This document shows positions 1 through 7,856 of a stretch of DNA of 64,000 nucleotides, in pieces (positions within the stretch are counted from its first letter, which is position 1; every line of letters begins with the position of its first letter). Source of the DNA: Catellatospora sichuanensis (GTDB taxonomy: Bacteria > Actinomycetota > Actinomycetes > Mycobacteriales > Micromonosporaceae); NCBI RefSeq assembly GCF_007483665.1, contig NZ_VIQO01000049.1:1-64000 (forward strand), written 5' to 3'. Both the position numbers and the translations under genes were made by a program. The notes beneath the pieces were generated by a model. It made no database searches. It saw only the letters and a program-made list of their open reading frames with translations, and was not told where the DNA came from.

Positions 1-93
1 TACAACGCCAACCGTCTACATTCCACCCTCGGATACCGCACACCCACCGAGGTCCGCCTCGGGTATCGTCACGACCACGCCCTCGCAGCGTGA
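1..93 (+). mobile_element. 3' end of an IS3-family transposase (integrase core)
   Basis: The open frame entering at base 1 reads YNANRLHSTLGYRTPTEV and stops with TGA at 91-93. The pattern N-R-x-H-S-x-L-G-Y-x-T-P-x-E is the usual C-terminus of IS3/IS150-type DDE transposases (rve domain). Only the last 30 residues are inside the window, so completeness cannot be judged. The bases just after the stop (about 100-124) are where the right inverted repeat of such an element would lie. The element marks this edge as mobile DNA. Confidence 0.8.
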
Positions 94-124
94 GAACCCC
101 GGTGTCCGGTCCTGGGGTGGAAGC

Positions 125-664
125 TCAATGCTCGCCGGACTGCGAGTCCCACGCCTGAGCAACTAGGCCATGTCTAACGGACCCGGGGACGGCAGACGGA
201 TCACTGTTGCAAATGACACATGGCCCTCGCCGCGCGCCGCGGCGAGGGCCATGTGTCATCACGGCCGGGCGCAGGGGCGCCCAGCCCAGGGTCGCGATGC
301 CCGCTGCGACGATCACCGACGACACGAAAACAGGGCTGGCGAGCGGCACCGGACGTCCTAATCCGGCGAGTACCGCCAGCGCGTTCCCGGCAGCCAGGCA
401 TATGCCGCCTACGGCTTCGGTGTGCCAGAACCGCTGGGCAGGCGCGGCAATCGTCGGCGTGGCGGCGACTGGACGGCATTGCCAGAAGAACACAGCCCAC
501 AGTGACGTCTTGACCGCGTTCGTCGCCGGGATGGCCGCCGGTGTCACGATCACGATCACGGCCGTCACCACCGCGACTCCGAGGGCGATCAGCCGGCAAG
601 GACCGGATCGATTGCCGGGCGGGGATGACGGGCGGGAGCCGATCGGCTCATGCAGCCCTCTCAC
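125..664 (-). CDS. Possible remnant of a small membrane protein
   Basis: This frame could encode 179 residues with three or four hydrophobic segments, including LIALGVAVVTAVIVIVTP near residue 25 and SSVIVAAGIATLGWAPL near residue 118. I recognise no family. The last 40 codons run through a perfect 22-bp inverted repeat at 213-259, which is unlikely to be coding. A TGATGA lies in another frame just before that hairpin, so the original gene probably stopped there and the present frame is slightly shifted. It could equally be a chance frame in GC-rich DNA. Its neighbours are an insertion-sequence end and a small unrelated gene, so context does not help. Confidence 0.3.
   Translation of the reverse strand: MRGLHEPIGSRPSSPPGNRSGPCRLIALGVAVVTAVIVIVTPAAIPATNAVKTSLWAVFFWQCRPVAATPTIAAPAQRFWHTEAVGGICLAAGNALAVLAGLGRPVPLASPVFVSSVIVAAGIATLGWAPLRPAVMTHGPRRGARRGPCVICNSDPSAVPGSVRHGLVAQAWDSQSGEH
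213..259. terminator. Perfect 22-bp inverted repeat with 3-nt loop
   Basis: The arms 213-234 and 238-259 are exact reverse complements and are separated by CGC. Such a long GC-rich hairpin without loop mismatches fits a strong bidirectional terminator. It sits between the insertion-sequence end and the membrane-protein frame. A small palindromic element of the REP/MITE type is the alternative. I see no second copy in the window. Confidence 0.6.
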
Positions 665-791
665 CTACCCGCACACGTTCAGGCACCGGCGCGCCGAGGT
701 GGGTGGGCCGTCGCACGTCGGGCGCGCAGGGGGACTGCACCGCTGGCTGACGGCCGTGCGGCGGCTGTCTGAGTTTCTGCGGAGGCAGAAC

Positions 792-1022
792 GTGGTTAAG
801 CAGTCCGAGGTTGCGCAAACAGCGCACAGACAAATTGCCGCCGCCGCCGCGCTCATCTCCCAGCATCACCCCGCCGACAACGGACTTTGCAGATGCGGTC
901 GCGATTTGCCGTGCACCGTCGCCTTGGCATGCGAACGCACCCGCGATCATCACGCCGGTGTGCTGGCCATACTTCACGCCACCATCGAGCTTCCGATCGT
1001 TGCTCAGTCCCCGCGTCGCTGA
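792..1022 (+). CDS. Small CxCG...C protein, possible zinc-binding
   Basis: A 76-residue protein is predicted from GTG 792, which has an ideal ribosome-binding site (GGAGG at 781-785, six bases of spacing). Its centre reads GLCRCGRDLPC. This resembles the short C-x-C-G-R-x-x-P-C motif of many small actinobacterial proteins of unknown function that probably bind zinc, often followed by a conserved arginine/histidine helix, here ERTRDHHAG. No enzyme motif is visible. The 3' end overlaps by 19 bases the 3' end of the convergent MFS remnant. The longer in-frame extension upstream has no ribosome site and no recognisable content, so I chose the inner start. Confidence 0.6.
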   Translation: MVKQSEVAQTAHRQIAAAAALISQHHPADNGLCRCGRDLPCTVALACERTRDHHAGVLAILHATIELPIVAQSPRR

Positions 1023-2131
1023 ATCACCCGACGTGGGCGGACAAACCGCTTAACCTCTCGGCGGCAACCTCGGACACCGGCCACACTCCGCCGACGGCCG
1101 TGCGTGTCTATGCCTGAGCGGCGGAGGTCGGGCCCCGGCGCCGAGCGCATCGCGGTGTGCAACATCCACACCAGTGCCAGAGCCATCCAGACGGCGAGGT
1201 AGACGAACGCGGCCGTCGGGGACACGGCCGTCCACAGGATCCCGGCGATCGCGCTGGCGGCGAGGTTGCCTGCGGCTTGGATGGCCGCGAGGAGCCCGAA
1301 GGCCGATCCACGGAGCTCGGTCGGCGCGAGTGCGGCGACGGCGGCGTGCTGGGCGGTCTCGACGCAGCCAATGGCCAGACCCGCCGTGGCGAACGGCAGT
1401 GCCATCAGCACGATGGTGGTGGTGTCGGCGGCGAAGCCGAGGTAGGCGGCAAGGAACAGGGCTACGCCTGCGGCCAGGACCCAGACTGGTCCCCGTACGC
1501 CGATCCGGTCGGCGGTGTACCCGGCCGGCAGCGACGCCAGCGTGGCGGCGAGGTTGTAGACCGCGTACAGCGCCAGGGCGATGGTCGTGGCTGTCGTGGC
1601 GCCGTGGTCTGGGGTGAGCTGTTCGGTGGCGCGCAGGATCAGCAGGGTGGCCGCGACGTTGCCGACCTCGAACGCGGTGATCGCACCCATGAGCCGGCCG
1701 AGGTCGCCGCGCAGCACGGGCCGGATCCGGATCCGGATCGCGATGCGCTCGGCCTTGGTGGGGCGTGGAGTGTTGCGGATGGCGTAGACGATCGCAGCGG
1801 CGGCCAGCAGCCCGGGGATGACCGACAGCGCGATCGCCCACCGCAGGCCGACCGAGGCGACCAGCGCCAGGGCCAGCAGCGGGCCGAAAATCGCGCCCAG
1901 GTTGTCCATCATGCGTTCGAAGCCGTACGCCCGCCCGTACGCGGCCGGGTGCACCACGTCGGCCAGCAGCGCGTTGCGGGCCGGCACTCGCAGCCCTCGG
2001 GCCGTCCATGCCCCGGCGCGCAGGACACCGACCTGCCACACGCTGGTCGCCACCGATGTCAGCGACGCCCGCACGGCCGTTGCCGCGTATCCACCAACCC
2101 GCGCCGGAGCACCCGAACCAGGACGCGACAC
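1004..2131 (-). pseudogene. 5'-truncated MFS transporter
   Basis: The frame encodes a major facilitator of the drug/multidrug type. The recognisable part starts near GGYAATAV (about 2095) and includes ARGLRVPARNALLADVV and YGFERMMDNLGAIFGPLLA, typical of the loop and helices around TM4-TM5. Eight or so membrane helices follow. The first three or four helices of the 12-TM fold are missing. The 5' edge runs straight into the 5' edge of the divergent carbonic anhydrase gene, so the first 37 codons of this frame include foreign sequence. The last 40 residues are arginine-rich and unlike a transporter tail. I expect no functional transporter. Confidence 0.75.
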
Positions 2132-2664
2132 GTCGGGCCGAGATCGCGCCTGGCCAGCGCCCGTTCGCAGTGGTGTTCGGCTGCTCCGACTCCAGACTGG
2201 CGGCAGAGATCATCTTTGATCGTGGCCTGGGTGACCTGTTCGTGGTGCGCACCGCGGGTCACGTGATGGGCGCGGAGGTGCTGGGCAGCATCGAGTACGG
2301 GGCAGACGTACTCGACTGCCCGCTGGTACTGGTTCTCGGCCATGACTCGTGCGGCGTGGTGGGCGCCGCCTGCGCCGCGTTGGAGGACGGGATCGCACCA
2401 GCGGGCTACGTCCGCGACGTGGTCGAGCGGGTGACGCCCAGCGTGCTCGCGGCCCGAGCCGCAGGCCTGTTCGAGCCCGACGAAATCCTGGCCGAGCACA
2501 TCAGGCATACGGTCGATCTTCTCCTGGACCGCTCTCGGGTGCTCGCCGAACGGGTAGAAGCAGGCCGGGCCGCCGTCGTTGGCCTGTGCTACCGGCTGGC
2601 CGACGGTAGCGCCCAGGTGGTAGCCGCCCGCGGTCTCGACCTCACCGCCAACTCCGCGACCTGA
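2056..2664 (+). CDS. Beta-carbonic anhydrase, N-terminally shortened
   Basis: Beta-class carbonic anhydrases hydrate CO2 to bicarbonate. The motif FGCSDSRLAAEIIFDRGLGD supplies the Cys and Asp-Arg dyad, and LVLGHDSCGVV supplies the His and second Cys of the zinc site, so all four ligands/dyad residues are present. The conserved region begins only at PEHPNQDATRR, near base 2104. The usual N-terminal helix (typically ...GNRRFVAG...) is replaced by unrelated codons read from the truncated MFS gene. ATG 2056 is the nearest in-frame start but has no clear ribosome site. The fold core is complete to GLDLTANSAT, so activity is possible, but expression depends on a borrowed start. It may be a pseudogene. 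Confidence 0.75.
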   Translation: MSATPARPLPRIHQPAPEHPNQDATRRAEIAPGQRPFAVVFGCSDSRLAAEIIFDRGLGDLFVVRTAGHVMGAEVLGSIEYGADVLDCPLVLVLGHDSCGVVGAACAALEDGIAPAGYVRDVVERVTPSVLAARAAGLFEPDEILAEHIRHTVDLLLDRSRVLAERVEAGRAAVVGLCYRLADGSAQVVAARGLDLTANSAT

Positions 2665-2869
2665 TCGCTGACCTGATCAGGCGTCGGCGATGCAGTGGCC
2701 AGAACGCGGAGAACTCTTCCTGCCCAAGGAAGCGGGCTCCGCGCTTTCGCCGCGACTCGGCGCAGCCCCGTGACCAGGGGTGACGCGATCGCCGTGTAAG
2801 GATCAAGCTGAGTTTGACCCATTGATGCGGGGCAATTGTGGAGCAGATTTGCCCACCAATAATCGAAGC

Positions 2870-2898
2870 AGCTCGCTACCGGTGATCGCTAGCGAGCT
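2870..2898. terminator. Hairpin downstream of carbonic anhydrase
   Basis: Arms AGCTCGCTA (2870-2878) and TAGCGAGCT (2890-2898) match perfectly around an 11-base loop. It lies between the carbonic anhydrase stop and the tRNA fragment. No U-tract follows on the + strand. It could serve as a terminator or be part of the attachment region. Confidence 0.4.
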
Positions 2899-2920
2899 TC
2901 TGACCTGCATATATCTGTGG

Positions 2921-2962
2921 GCGATACTGGGATCGAACCAGTGACCTCTTCCGTGTGAAAAA
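2921..2962 (-). other. tRNA-Val 3' fragment (candidate attachment site)
   Basis: Read on the minus strand, this stretch ends in GGTTCGATCCCAGTATCGCCCA, which is a T-arm plus acceptor 3' strand. It is preceded by CACAC-GGAAG, the 3' half of an anticodon arm that matches actinobacterial tRNA-Val. The 5' half of a tRNA is not present: the bases beyond 2962 have a T-run and no D-arm. CCAGTGACCT at 2938-2947 recurs at 2982-2991. A tRNA 3' half ending abruptly in this way is the usual footprint of a tyrosine-recombinase-driven integration, so I read this as an att site and not a functional tRNA. Confidence 0.75.
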
Positions 2963-3024
2963 AAGGGAAGCGTTCATCAAGCCAGTGACCTGCGGTTTCA
3001 CGGGCGTCCAATCAGGACGTGTAT

Positions 3025-3069
3025 GCAGTTGTGTGCAGTACGCCGCAGCTCAGCGCAGTTGCGTGCAGT
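3025..3069 (+). repeat. Pair of 15-bp direct repeats beside the att site
   Basis: GCAGTTGTGTGCAGT (3025-3039) and GCAGTTGCGTGCAGT (3055-3069) differ at one base and are spaced exactly 30 bp apart, close to three helical turns. Regularly phased repeats next to a tRNA-derived attachment site are typical of arm-type integrase or excisionase sites. No integrase gene adjoins them here. Confidence 0.55.
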
Positions 3070-3298
3070 TCCGAGCGGGGCCGTGCTCCACGTTTTGCTC
3101 CACGCCGCCAGCCCCACCATCCCATCCGTTCCGAGTGACTTGTCTGCGTCCAGACTGCGGCGCACATCCCCAAACCCACAAGCCCACTCCCCCGCCAGAG
3201 GTACCTCGGTCCCCCGACGGCATGACGCAGGCGTCACCCAACCGGGCAGACCCCCATGTTAATGATCTCCAGGTGTTGCGGCGGTGGCTGGCCCGGGT

Positions 3299-4531
3299 TC
3301 ACGGTGCGGCCGTGTCGAGGGCGATCTCGTGGCTGGCTCCGCCCACCCCGAACCCGAACGTGCTCTCGGTGTGGGGGTTGTAAGTGCCGTATGGCTGTGT
3401 GCGTTCGGCTGGCGCGTCGGCCGTGGTGACCGAGTATCCGAAGAGCGGTCCGTACTCGTCGGTGTGCAGACTGTACTGGACCTCCACCTGCTGTTCGCCC
3501 ATGGTGAGCTTATTGATCAATCCCGTGTTCTCCAGGTGCCATGACTGCAGCAGCGGATAGTCCGAACCGGTACTCTCGCCGAGCAGTGCCCGGTCGGCGA
3601 ACCCGGTGGCGATCGAGACGTCGACCTCCGCGGTGTCGTACTGCTTCAGCGGGACGAGTGCTGGGAAGCTCTGGGTGTTCTCGCTTCCAGCCTCCAGGTA
3701 GTCGCCGGGCTCGTACAGGTAACCTGCCTCGATCAGTTTCGGCGCCGACGACGGCTTTTCGTAACGGGCGGACCAACTGTGTCTGCCCAGGTCATCAATG
3801 ATGTCCGTGTCCGCTGTGTCGGGGACGTTCGAAACGAGCGGGCGTTTGACCGCCCTGAGCGTGTACGACGATGCCACGAAGACCAGCCGCCGGCTGCTGA
3901 TGTTCCGCACGGTGACACTGATGTTGACGACGGCGATTTTGCCCAGCTTCGGATCCTGCCGATGACCGCTTACCGTCAGTAGCGCCTGCACCTGCAGTGT
4001 CTCCGGCCCCTCGACCGCGCGGAAGGCGCCGCCGATCCACGGCAGCGCGGCAGCCAGGATCGTCGTGACGACCGTGGCCCAAACCGTGGATTGCCGCCCG
4101 CCCGGGCGGGCGCCCTTGGCCCAGGCCGAGACTGCGACGGTGAACGGCAACAGTGCCATTGCCATCCAGTAGAGAGCCCGTGGGCTGTAGCCGAATGAGC
4201 CCAGCTGAATCAGGCAGATCGCCGAACCGGGAAAGGCCCCCAAGGCGAACCCCACCAGAGCGTAGCCGCGTTCACGAAACCTCGCACCGTCCTTCAGCGC
4301 CTTGCCGCCGGCTATGGCCAGCGCCAGGCCCGCGACAGCGACGATCGATCCAACGACCTGCTCCCCGACACGGTCGGCGGCTACCGCGTCGTAGGCACCC
4401 ACAGTAAGCGCGAATAGGCCGATGAGCAGCGAAACGGTGATCGCCACCCACCGCAGAGCGGCCAATATCCAGCGACCGGCAATGCGCAGTGCGACAGCAG
4501 GCGAATGTCGTCTAACACGAGCACGGGGCAT
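3299..4531 (-). CDS. Membrane protein with extracytoplasmic domain, unknown function
   Basis: A 410-residue product is predicted from ATG 4531. The N-terminal half carries about five or six hydrophobic helices, including WVAITVSLLIGLFALTVG and WATVVTTILAAALPWIGG. The C-terminal 230 residues look like an all-beta extracytoplasmic domain (KIAVVNISVTVRNISSRRLVF and similar strands), rich in Tyr/Ser and without cysteines. I recognise no enzyme motif. The domain order suggests a surface or sensor protein anchored by the helices. A longer frame extends to 4639, but those codons look non-coding. No operon partner is evident. It lies just inside the putative attachment site, so it may be cargo of the integrated element. 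Confidence 0.65.
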   Translation of the reverse strand: MPRARVRRHSPAVALRIAGRWILAALRWVAITVSLLIGLFALTVGAYDAVAADRVGEQVVGSIVAVAGLALAIAGGKALKDGARFRERGYALVGFALGAFPGSAICLIQLGSFGYSPRALYWMAMALLPFTVAVSAWAKGARPGGRQSTVWATVVTTILAAALPWIGGAFRAVEGPETLQVQALLTVSGHRQDPKLGKIAVVNISVTVRNISSRRLVFVASSYTLRAVKRPLVSNVPDTADTDIIDDLGRHSWSARYEKPSSAPKLIEAGYLYEPGDYLEAGSENTQSFPALVPLKQYDTAEVDVSIATGFADRALLGESTGSDYPLLQSWHLENTGLINKLTMGEQQVEVQYSLHTDEYGPLFGYSVTTADAPAERTQPYGTYNPHTESTFGFGVGGASHEIALDTAAP

Positions 4532-4772
4532 TCCCTCATATCTACCGCCACGATCGCCGCTTGCACAGCCACCGTACGGCGCAAATGCACCAACGAGGCC
4601 GATCGGGCCAGCGGACTCGCCGCTGATCGTCATCAACACCGCGGCCGTGTTCGCGCTTCAGGCGGCCGCTGCAGCCTGGGAGCTCTAAAGGGGGATGTAT
4701 TGAGCACTGTAGGCCCGTTCGTAGTCCCGCGGAGGTTCCAATGCCCCTAAGACCAGCGTCCGCCTCCGTTAC

Positions 4773-4982
4773 TCAGCGCTTGTCAGCTTGCCGGCTCACG
4801 ACCGCCGGCTCGCCCGCCTCGTCGGGTGATGTGTTGACCGGCTTCGGGTTCTCGGCGACCCACCGCAGTACATCTGATACCGCCCTGGTCTGCTCCTGTT
4901 CCAGGTACTTCGCACCCGGGCCGGAGACGATGGTCACCTCGGCGGTGGCCAGGATCGGCGGCACGTTCCGTTTTCTCGCCAT
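4773..4982 (-). CDS. Small hypothetical protein (69 aa)
   Basis: ATG 4982 is preceded by GAGGA with seven bases of spacing, which decides the start over an upstream ATG at 5027. The product begins MARKRNVPPILATAEVT and has a helical middle, EQEQTRAVSDVLRWVAEN. It is hydrophilic, has no cysteines or membrane segments, and I do not recognise it. It stands alone between unrelated genes. Confidence 0.5.
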   Translation of the reverse strand: MARKRNVPPILATAEVTIVSGPGAKYLEQEQTRAVSDVLRWVAENPKPVNTSPDEAGEPAVVSRQADKR

Positions 4983-5124
4983 CGGCTCTTCCTCGTAGTG
5001 GCTCGGCGTTCGGAGCTTGCTCGGCACAGGCTACAACCGCAGCTGCGTGGGAAGCGCGACGTGCCGAGCGACTCACCCACTCAAAACACTCGATACATGC
5101 GTAATCGCGATAATCTACATCGAC

Positions 5125-5440
5125 TCAACGACGTCCAGCGGACGTACGAGATTGTCTGGCGACGACCTCCAGAAACAGGGCTATGCCCTGCCCTGGAGTG
5201 CTGGGTATAGCGTCAGGCCATGAGTCCGTTGCGCAGGTAGTCAGGTCGTCGCAGCCCGCGTCGAGGGCGGTGCGCAGGTTTGCGGCGATGGTCCGCAGGT
5301 CCGCGATCTTCGTCTCGATCTCGACGAGTTTGGTCGCGGCGCGTTTCTGCAGGCTGGTGTCAGATCGGCGCCGTTGCGGTGGGTGCCCGACGAGTTCGGC
5401 GACCTCGTCGAGGGTGAACCCGAGCCGCTGGGCCGTCCCC
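5125..5440 (-). pseudogene. C-terminal remnant of a MerR-family regulator
   Basis: The frame contains AQRLGFTLDEVAELVG, the end of the MerR helix-turn-helix/wing linker, followed by a long dimerisation helix (KLVEIETKIADLRTIAANL) and DAGCDDLTTC. That last motif is typical of the metal-binding C-terminus of mercury/copper-type MerR proteins. The N-terminal winged helix is absent: homology breaks near 5440 and the upstream codons are unrelated. The tail after CATD is also atypical. It cannot bind DNA as it stands. It is one of several remnants of metal-response genes in the window. Confidence 0.7.
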
Positions 5441-5546
5441 GCCCGACGAGGACGTCCGCCACTACAGCGGGCGGATCCCGGACTGGGCGCTGCAGGTGCA
5501 CCCCCGCGCTGCGTCCGGCACGTCGTCAATCTGTCTGTCGAGCGGG

Positions 5547-5572
5547 TCAGCCGCCGATATGTCGGCGGCTGA
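5547..5572. terminator. Perfect 11-bp hairpin with TATG loop
   Basis: TCAGCCGCCGA (5547-5557) and TCGGCGGCTGA (5562-5572) are exact reverse complements around TATG. It lies between the MerR remnant and the cupin gene and would serve as a terminator on either strand. Confidence 0.5.
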
Positions 5573-5645
5573 GTTATCGATGAGTGCAGGCGTGCGGCAG
5601 GCATCGCGCAGCTAAAGGCCCATGGGTTTTATAACCCTACCCGCG

Positions 5646-6062
5646 TCACGCTGGTCTGGGTGCGCGCCGGTCGCGGCGACGTTCGAGTTCGTCCGCGTCC
5701 ACGAAGGTGACCATCTGTGCTCCGGGCACACTCAGCATCACCACGACGAACCTGGTCGTCGCGTCCTGCAGGTTATTGGCGTCCTGGTAGTGGATAAGGT
5801 CTCCCCCGGGTTCCCAGAAGGCCTCCCCTGCCCGCAGTACCCGTTCGGGCTCGCCTTCGAGTTCGAACTTCATCTCCCCCTCGAGCATGTAGCCGAAGAC
5901 AGGACCGGAGTGCCGGTGCGGCGGCAGACCACGCCCTCCGGGCGGTATCTCGACCAGCAGCGTCGTGACCTGTGTGGGCTGCGGGACTGTCGGCGGGGCT
6001 TCCTCGGACAGCGTCGTTAGAACCGAGGTGATCGGCCAGGCCGGCTGCGGTGAAGACGTCAT
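5646..6062 (-). CDS. Cupin-domain protein
   Basis: This 138-residue single-cupin protein has motif 1 as PPHRHSGPVFGYMLEGEM (two His, Glu further on) and a second half, GEAFWEPGGDLIHYQDAN, containing the later ligand His. This is the metal-binding pattern of small bicupin-related stress or ligand-sensing proteins. The substrate is unknown. The product is soluble without a signal peptide. The start ATG 6062 follows only a weak ribosome site. It lies downstream of, and on the same strand as, a two-gene membrane operon, but 160 bases away, so linkage is uncertain. Confidence 0.8.
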   Translation of the reverse strand: MTSSPQPAWPITSVLTTLSEEAPPTVPQPTQVTTLLVEIPPGGRGLPPHRHSGPVFGYMLEGEMKFELEGEPERVLRAGEAFWEPGGDLIHYQDANNLQDATTRFVVVMLSVPGAQMVTFVDADELERRRDRRAPRPA

Positions 6063-6223
6063 GGCTTCACGCTAGGCAGTTCAGCGGCCAGTGAAGGCCG
6101 ATTCGCCGCTTTGAGGTGGCCTGTCTTGATGCGCCCGCCTGTGTGCTGGTCGCGCGCGGGCATGTCGCCGCGGTGCGTGCCATGCGGATCGCCTGCCGCT
6201 CGCCGGGGGTGACGACGGTGCGG

Positions 6224-6739
6224 CTACCGGGACGAGGCTGCGGCCGGTTGAGCCCGGCGTTGTCCGTAGCAGGTCATACCGCGTGGTTTGAACACGGCCA
6301 GGACCGTCGCGGCGAGAAGGACGATGATCGCGGCGACAGCATCGGCGATGAGCTGGATCCGTAGGCCGTGCAGGTCGGTCGCGAGCGCGTCGTGGCTGGT
6401 GGCGAGGACGGCGATGGGTTGGGTGTGCACGAGCAGCACCGCGGTGGCGGGGATGGTCAGGATGAGTTTGGCCAGGACCCAGTAGTGGCGTAGCAGTCCC
6501 CAGGATGTGCCGAGGGACTGGATGATTCCGGTGGCGAAGGAGGCCAGGGCGAGCGGGACGATGATTGTCCAGGTGATGAGGTCGGCGGCGAGGTAGAGGG
6601 CGTGGGCTCGGTCGGGGTCGGTGGTGGTGAGGCCCGCGATGGCCAGGGCGAGGAAGGCCGCGACGGCGCCGAGCCAGCCCAGCGAGGTGGTGACGTGTGC
6701 GGTGAGGGCGGTTTTGCGTAGCCGGGGTGGCATGGGCAT
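6224..6739 (-). CDS. Four-helix membrane protein, DUF2269-like
   Basis: The 171-residue product has four hydrophobic helices. The first starts at GAVAAFLALAIAGLTT, and others lie at ITWTIIVPLALASFATGI, VLAKLILTIPATAVLLVH and IADAVAAIIVLLAATVLAV. The charge pattern and the motif SLGTSWGLLRHYWVLAKL resemble DUF2269-type proteins of unknown role. Its ATG at 6739 overlaps the stop of the upstream gene (TGATG), implying translational coupling. The pair is divergent from a TetR gene with a strong palindrome between them and is probably repressed by it. Confidence 0.7.
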   Translation of the reverse strand: MPMPPRLRKTALTAHVTTSLGWLGAVAAFLALAIAGLTTTDPDRAHALYLAADLITWTIIVPLALASFATGIIQSLGTSWGLLRHYWVLAKLILTIPATAVLLVHTQPIAVLATSHDALATDLHGLRIQLIADAVAAIIVLLAATVLAVFKPRGMTCYGQRRAQPAAASSR

Positions 6740-6891
6740 CAGTGGCCGCCGTGGGTGGGGCTGTTGCCGGTCAGGTGCAGGGCGAGGAACGCTGCGACGA
6801 GCAAGATCGCGATGAGGCCGGAGATCTTCACCCAGAGTGGCATGCCCGCTGGCAGCGGGGTGTGGTTCTCGTCGGGGGTGCGCTGGGTCAT
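6739..6891 (-). CDS. 50-aa single-pass membrane protein
   Basis: ATG 6891 has GGAG five bases upstream. The 50 residues contain one transmembrane helix (WVKISGLIAILLVAAFLALHL) and end in GNSPTHGGH, a short histidine-bearing tail. It overlaps the DUF2269-like gene start, so the two are co-translated and may form a complex. A longer reading of this frame to 7158 crosses the operator and the TetR gene and is not credible. Confidence 0.7.
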   Translation of the reverse strand: MTQRTPDENHTPLPAGMPLWVKISGLIAILLVAAFLALHLTGNSPTHGGH

Positions 6892-6937
6892 GTCGACTCC
6901 TCGATCAGGGCGTGCTGTTTCCGCCGCCACTTTAACG

Positions 6938-6969
6938 ATACATAGTGTCTTGCACAAGACGATATGTAT
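6938..6969. promoter_or_regulatory. TetR operator palindrome
   Basis: ATACATA (6938-6944) and GTCTTG (6947-6952) are mirrored by CAAGAC (6955-6960) and TATGTAT (6963-6969) around a central CA. It sits between the divergent TetR gene at 6998 and the membrane operon starting at 6891, the classic position for autoregulation plus repression of the neighbour. Confidence 0.8.
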
Positions 6970-6997
6970 CTGACCCGACGTCTCGTAGACTGGGCGG

Positions 6998-7567
6998 GTG
7001 CCGAAGCTGTGGAACGCCACCATCGACGCGCACCGCAACGCGGTGCGCGAGGCGGTACTGGACGCCACCGCGAACCTTGTCGCCGCGCACGGGCTGGCGT
7101 CGGTGACGATGTCGCAGATCGCCGAGTCCTCCGGCATCGGCCGGGCAACGTTGTACAAGTACTTCCCCGACGTCGAGTCGATCCTGCAGGCGTGGCACGA
7201 GCGGCAGGTCGGCGCACACCTGCACCAGCTTCAGGCAGTGCGCGAGCAAGCCGGAGACCCCGGCCGGGCCCTGGTCAGCGTGCTGGAGACGTACGCGCAC
7301 ATCTGCCAGGCCCGCCACGGCGGGGACGTGGCGGCGATGCTGCACCAAGGTCCGCACATGGCCCACGCCCATCAGCACCTACGCGCGCTCGTCGCCGACC
7401 TGATCGTTGGCGGCGTACGCACCGGTGACGTGCGCGACGACGTCCCCGCGGCGGAGTTGGCCGCGTTCTGCCTCAACGCTCTGCAGGCCGCCAGCGGTCT
7501 GACGTCGAAAGTAGCGCTCGGCCGGCTGGTCGCCGTCACCCTCGCCGGTCTGCGGCCGCCGGCCTGA
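6998..7567 (+). CDS. TetR-family transcriptional regulator
   Basis: This 189-residue regulator has a canonical helix-turn-helix at residues 35-60: VTMSQIAESSGIGRATLYKY followed by FPDVESIL. The C-terminal domain (from about residue 70) is helical and contains a His-rich stretch, LHQGPHMAHAHQHL, that could bind a metal, though that is inference. It reads from GTG 6998 and diverges from the two membrane-protein genes, with a 32-bp palindrome between. It most likely represses that pair and itself. A decayed relative of its C-terminus lies at 12040-12245. Confidence 0.9.
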   Translation: MPKLWNATIDAHRNAVREAVLDATANLVAAHGLASVTMSQIAESSGIGRATLYKYFPDVESILQAWHERQVGAHLHQLQAVREQAGDPGRALVSVLETYAHICQARHGGDVAAMLHQGPHMAHAHQHLRALVADLIVGGVRTGDVRDDVPAAELAAFCLNALQAASGLTSKVALGRLVAVTLAGLRPPA

Positions 7568-7856
7568 CCCGGCTCGGCTCGCAGGCGCGGTGGCCGCAAC
7601 CGGCGGCGCCGTCGGACGGTGACGTTTCGACGATGTGCCTGCCGCCATCACAGCTCGGCCTGAGCCTGACGGTATGTGACATCGCGGCAGCTCAGCGAAG
7701 TTGTCCTGGCCCTGGGTTGAAACCGGTTCGCCTTTCTTCCTAGGGTTGGTGGCCAACTGCCGCGTACGCCTGGTTGCACCCCCTGCGACCCCGCGGCAGT
7801 CACCGCCGCCGGGCTCACCCCGACCTCCGGCCGCGGTCGGCGGCAAAGGAGATCCG

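Noticed and set aside
207-1022. Long plus-strand frame of 271 codons across the left end
   Set aside because: Its first two thirds cross the perfect hairpin and show no protein-like pattern. Only the part from GTG 792, with a good ribosome site and CxCG motif, is supported.
1157-2266. Long plus-strand frame opposite the MFS remnant
   Set aside because: It is a Gly/Arg/Gln-rich shadow of the MFS coding strand, typical of high-GC DNA.
5446-5613. Open plus-strand frame reading DEDVRHYSGRIPDWALQVHP
   Set aside because: It has no start codon or ribosome site and no family resemblance, and it contains the 5547-5572 hairpin. It may be a fragment but cannot be supported.
7660-7856. Possible ydaO (c-di-AMP) riboswitch before the NlpC/P60 gene
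   Set aside because: Such genes often carry this riboswitch, but I could not find its conserved core segments here or upstream of the second NlpC/P60 gene (11832-12030).
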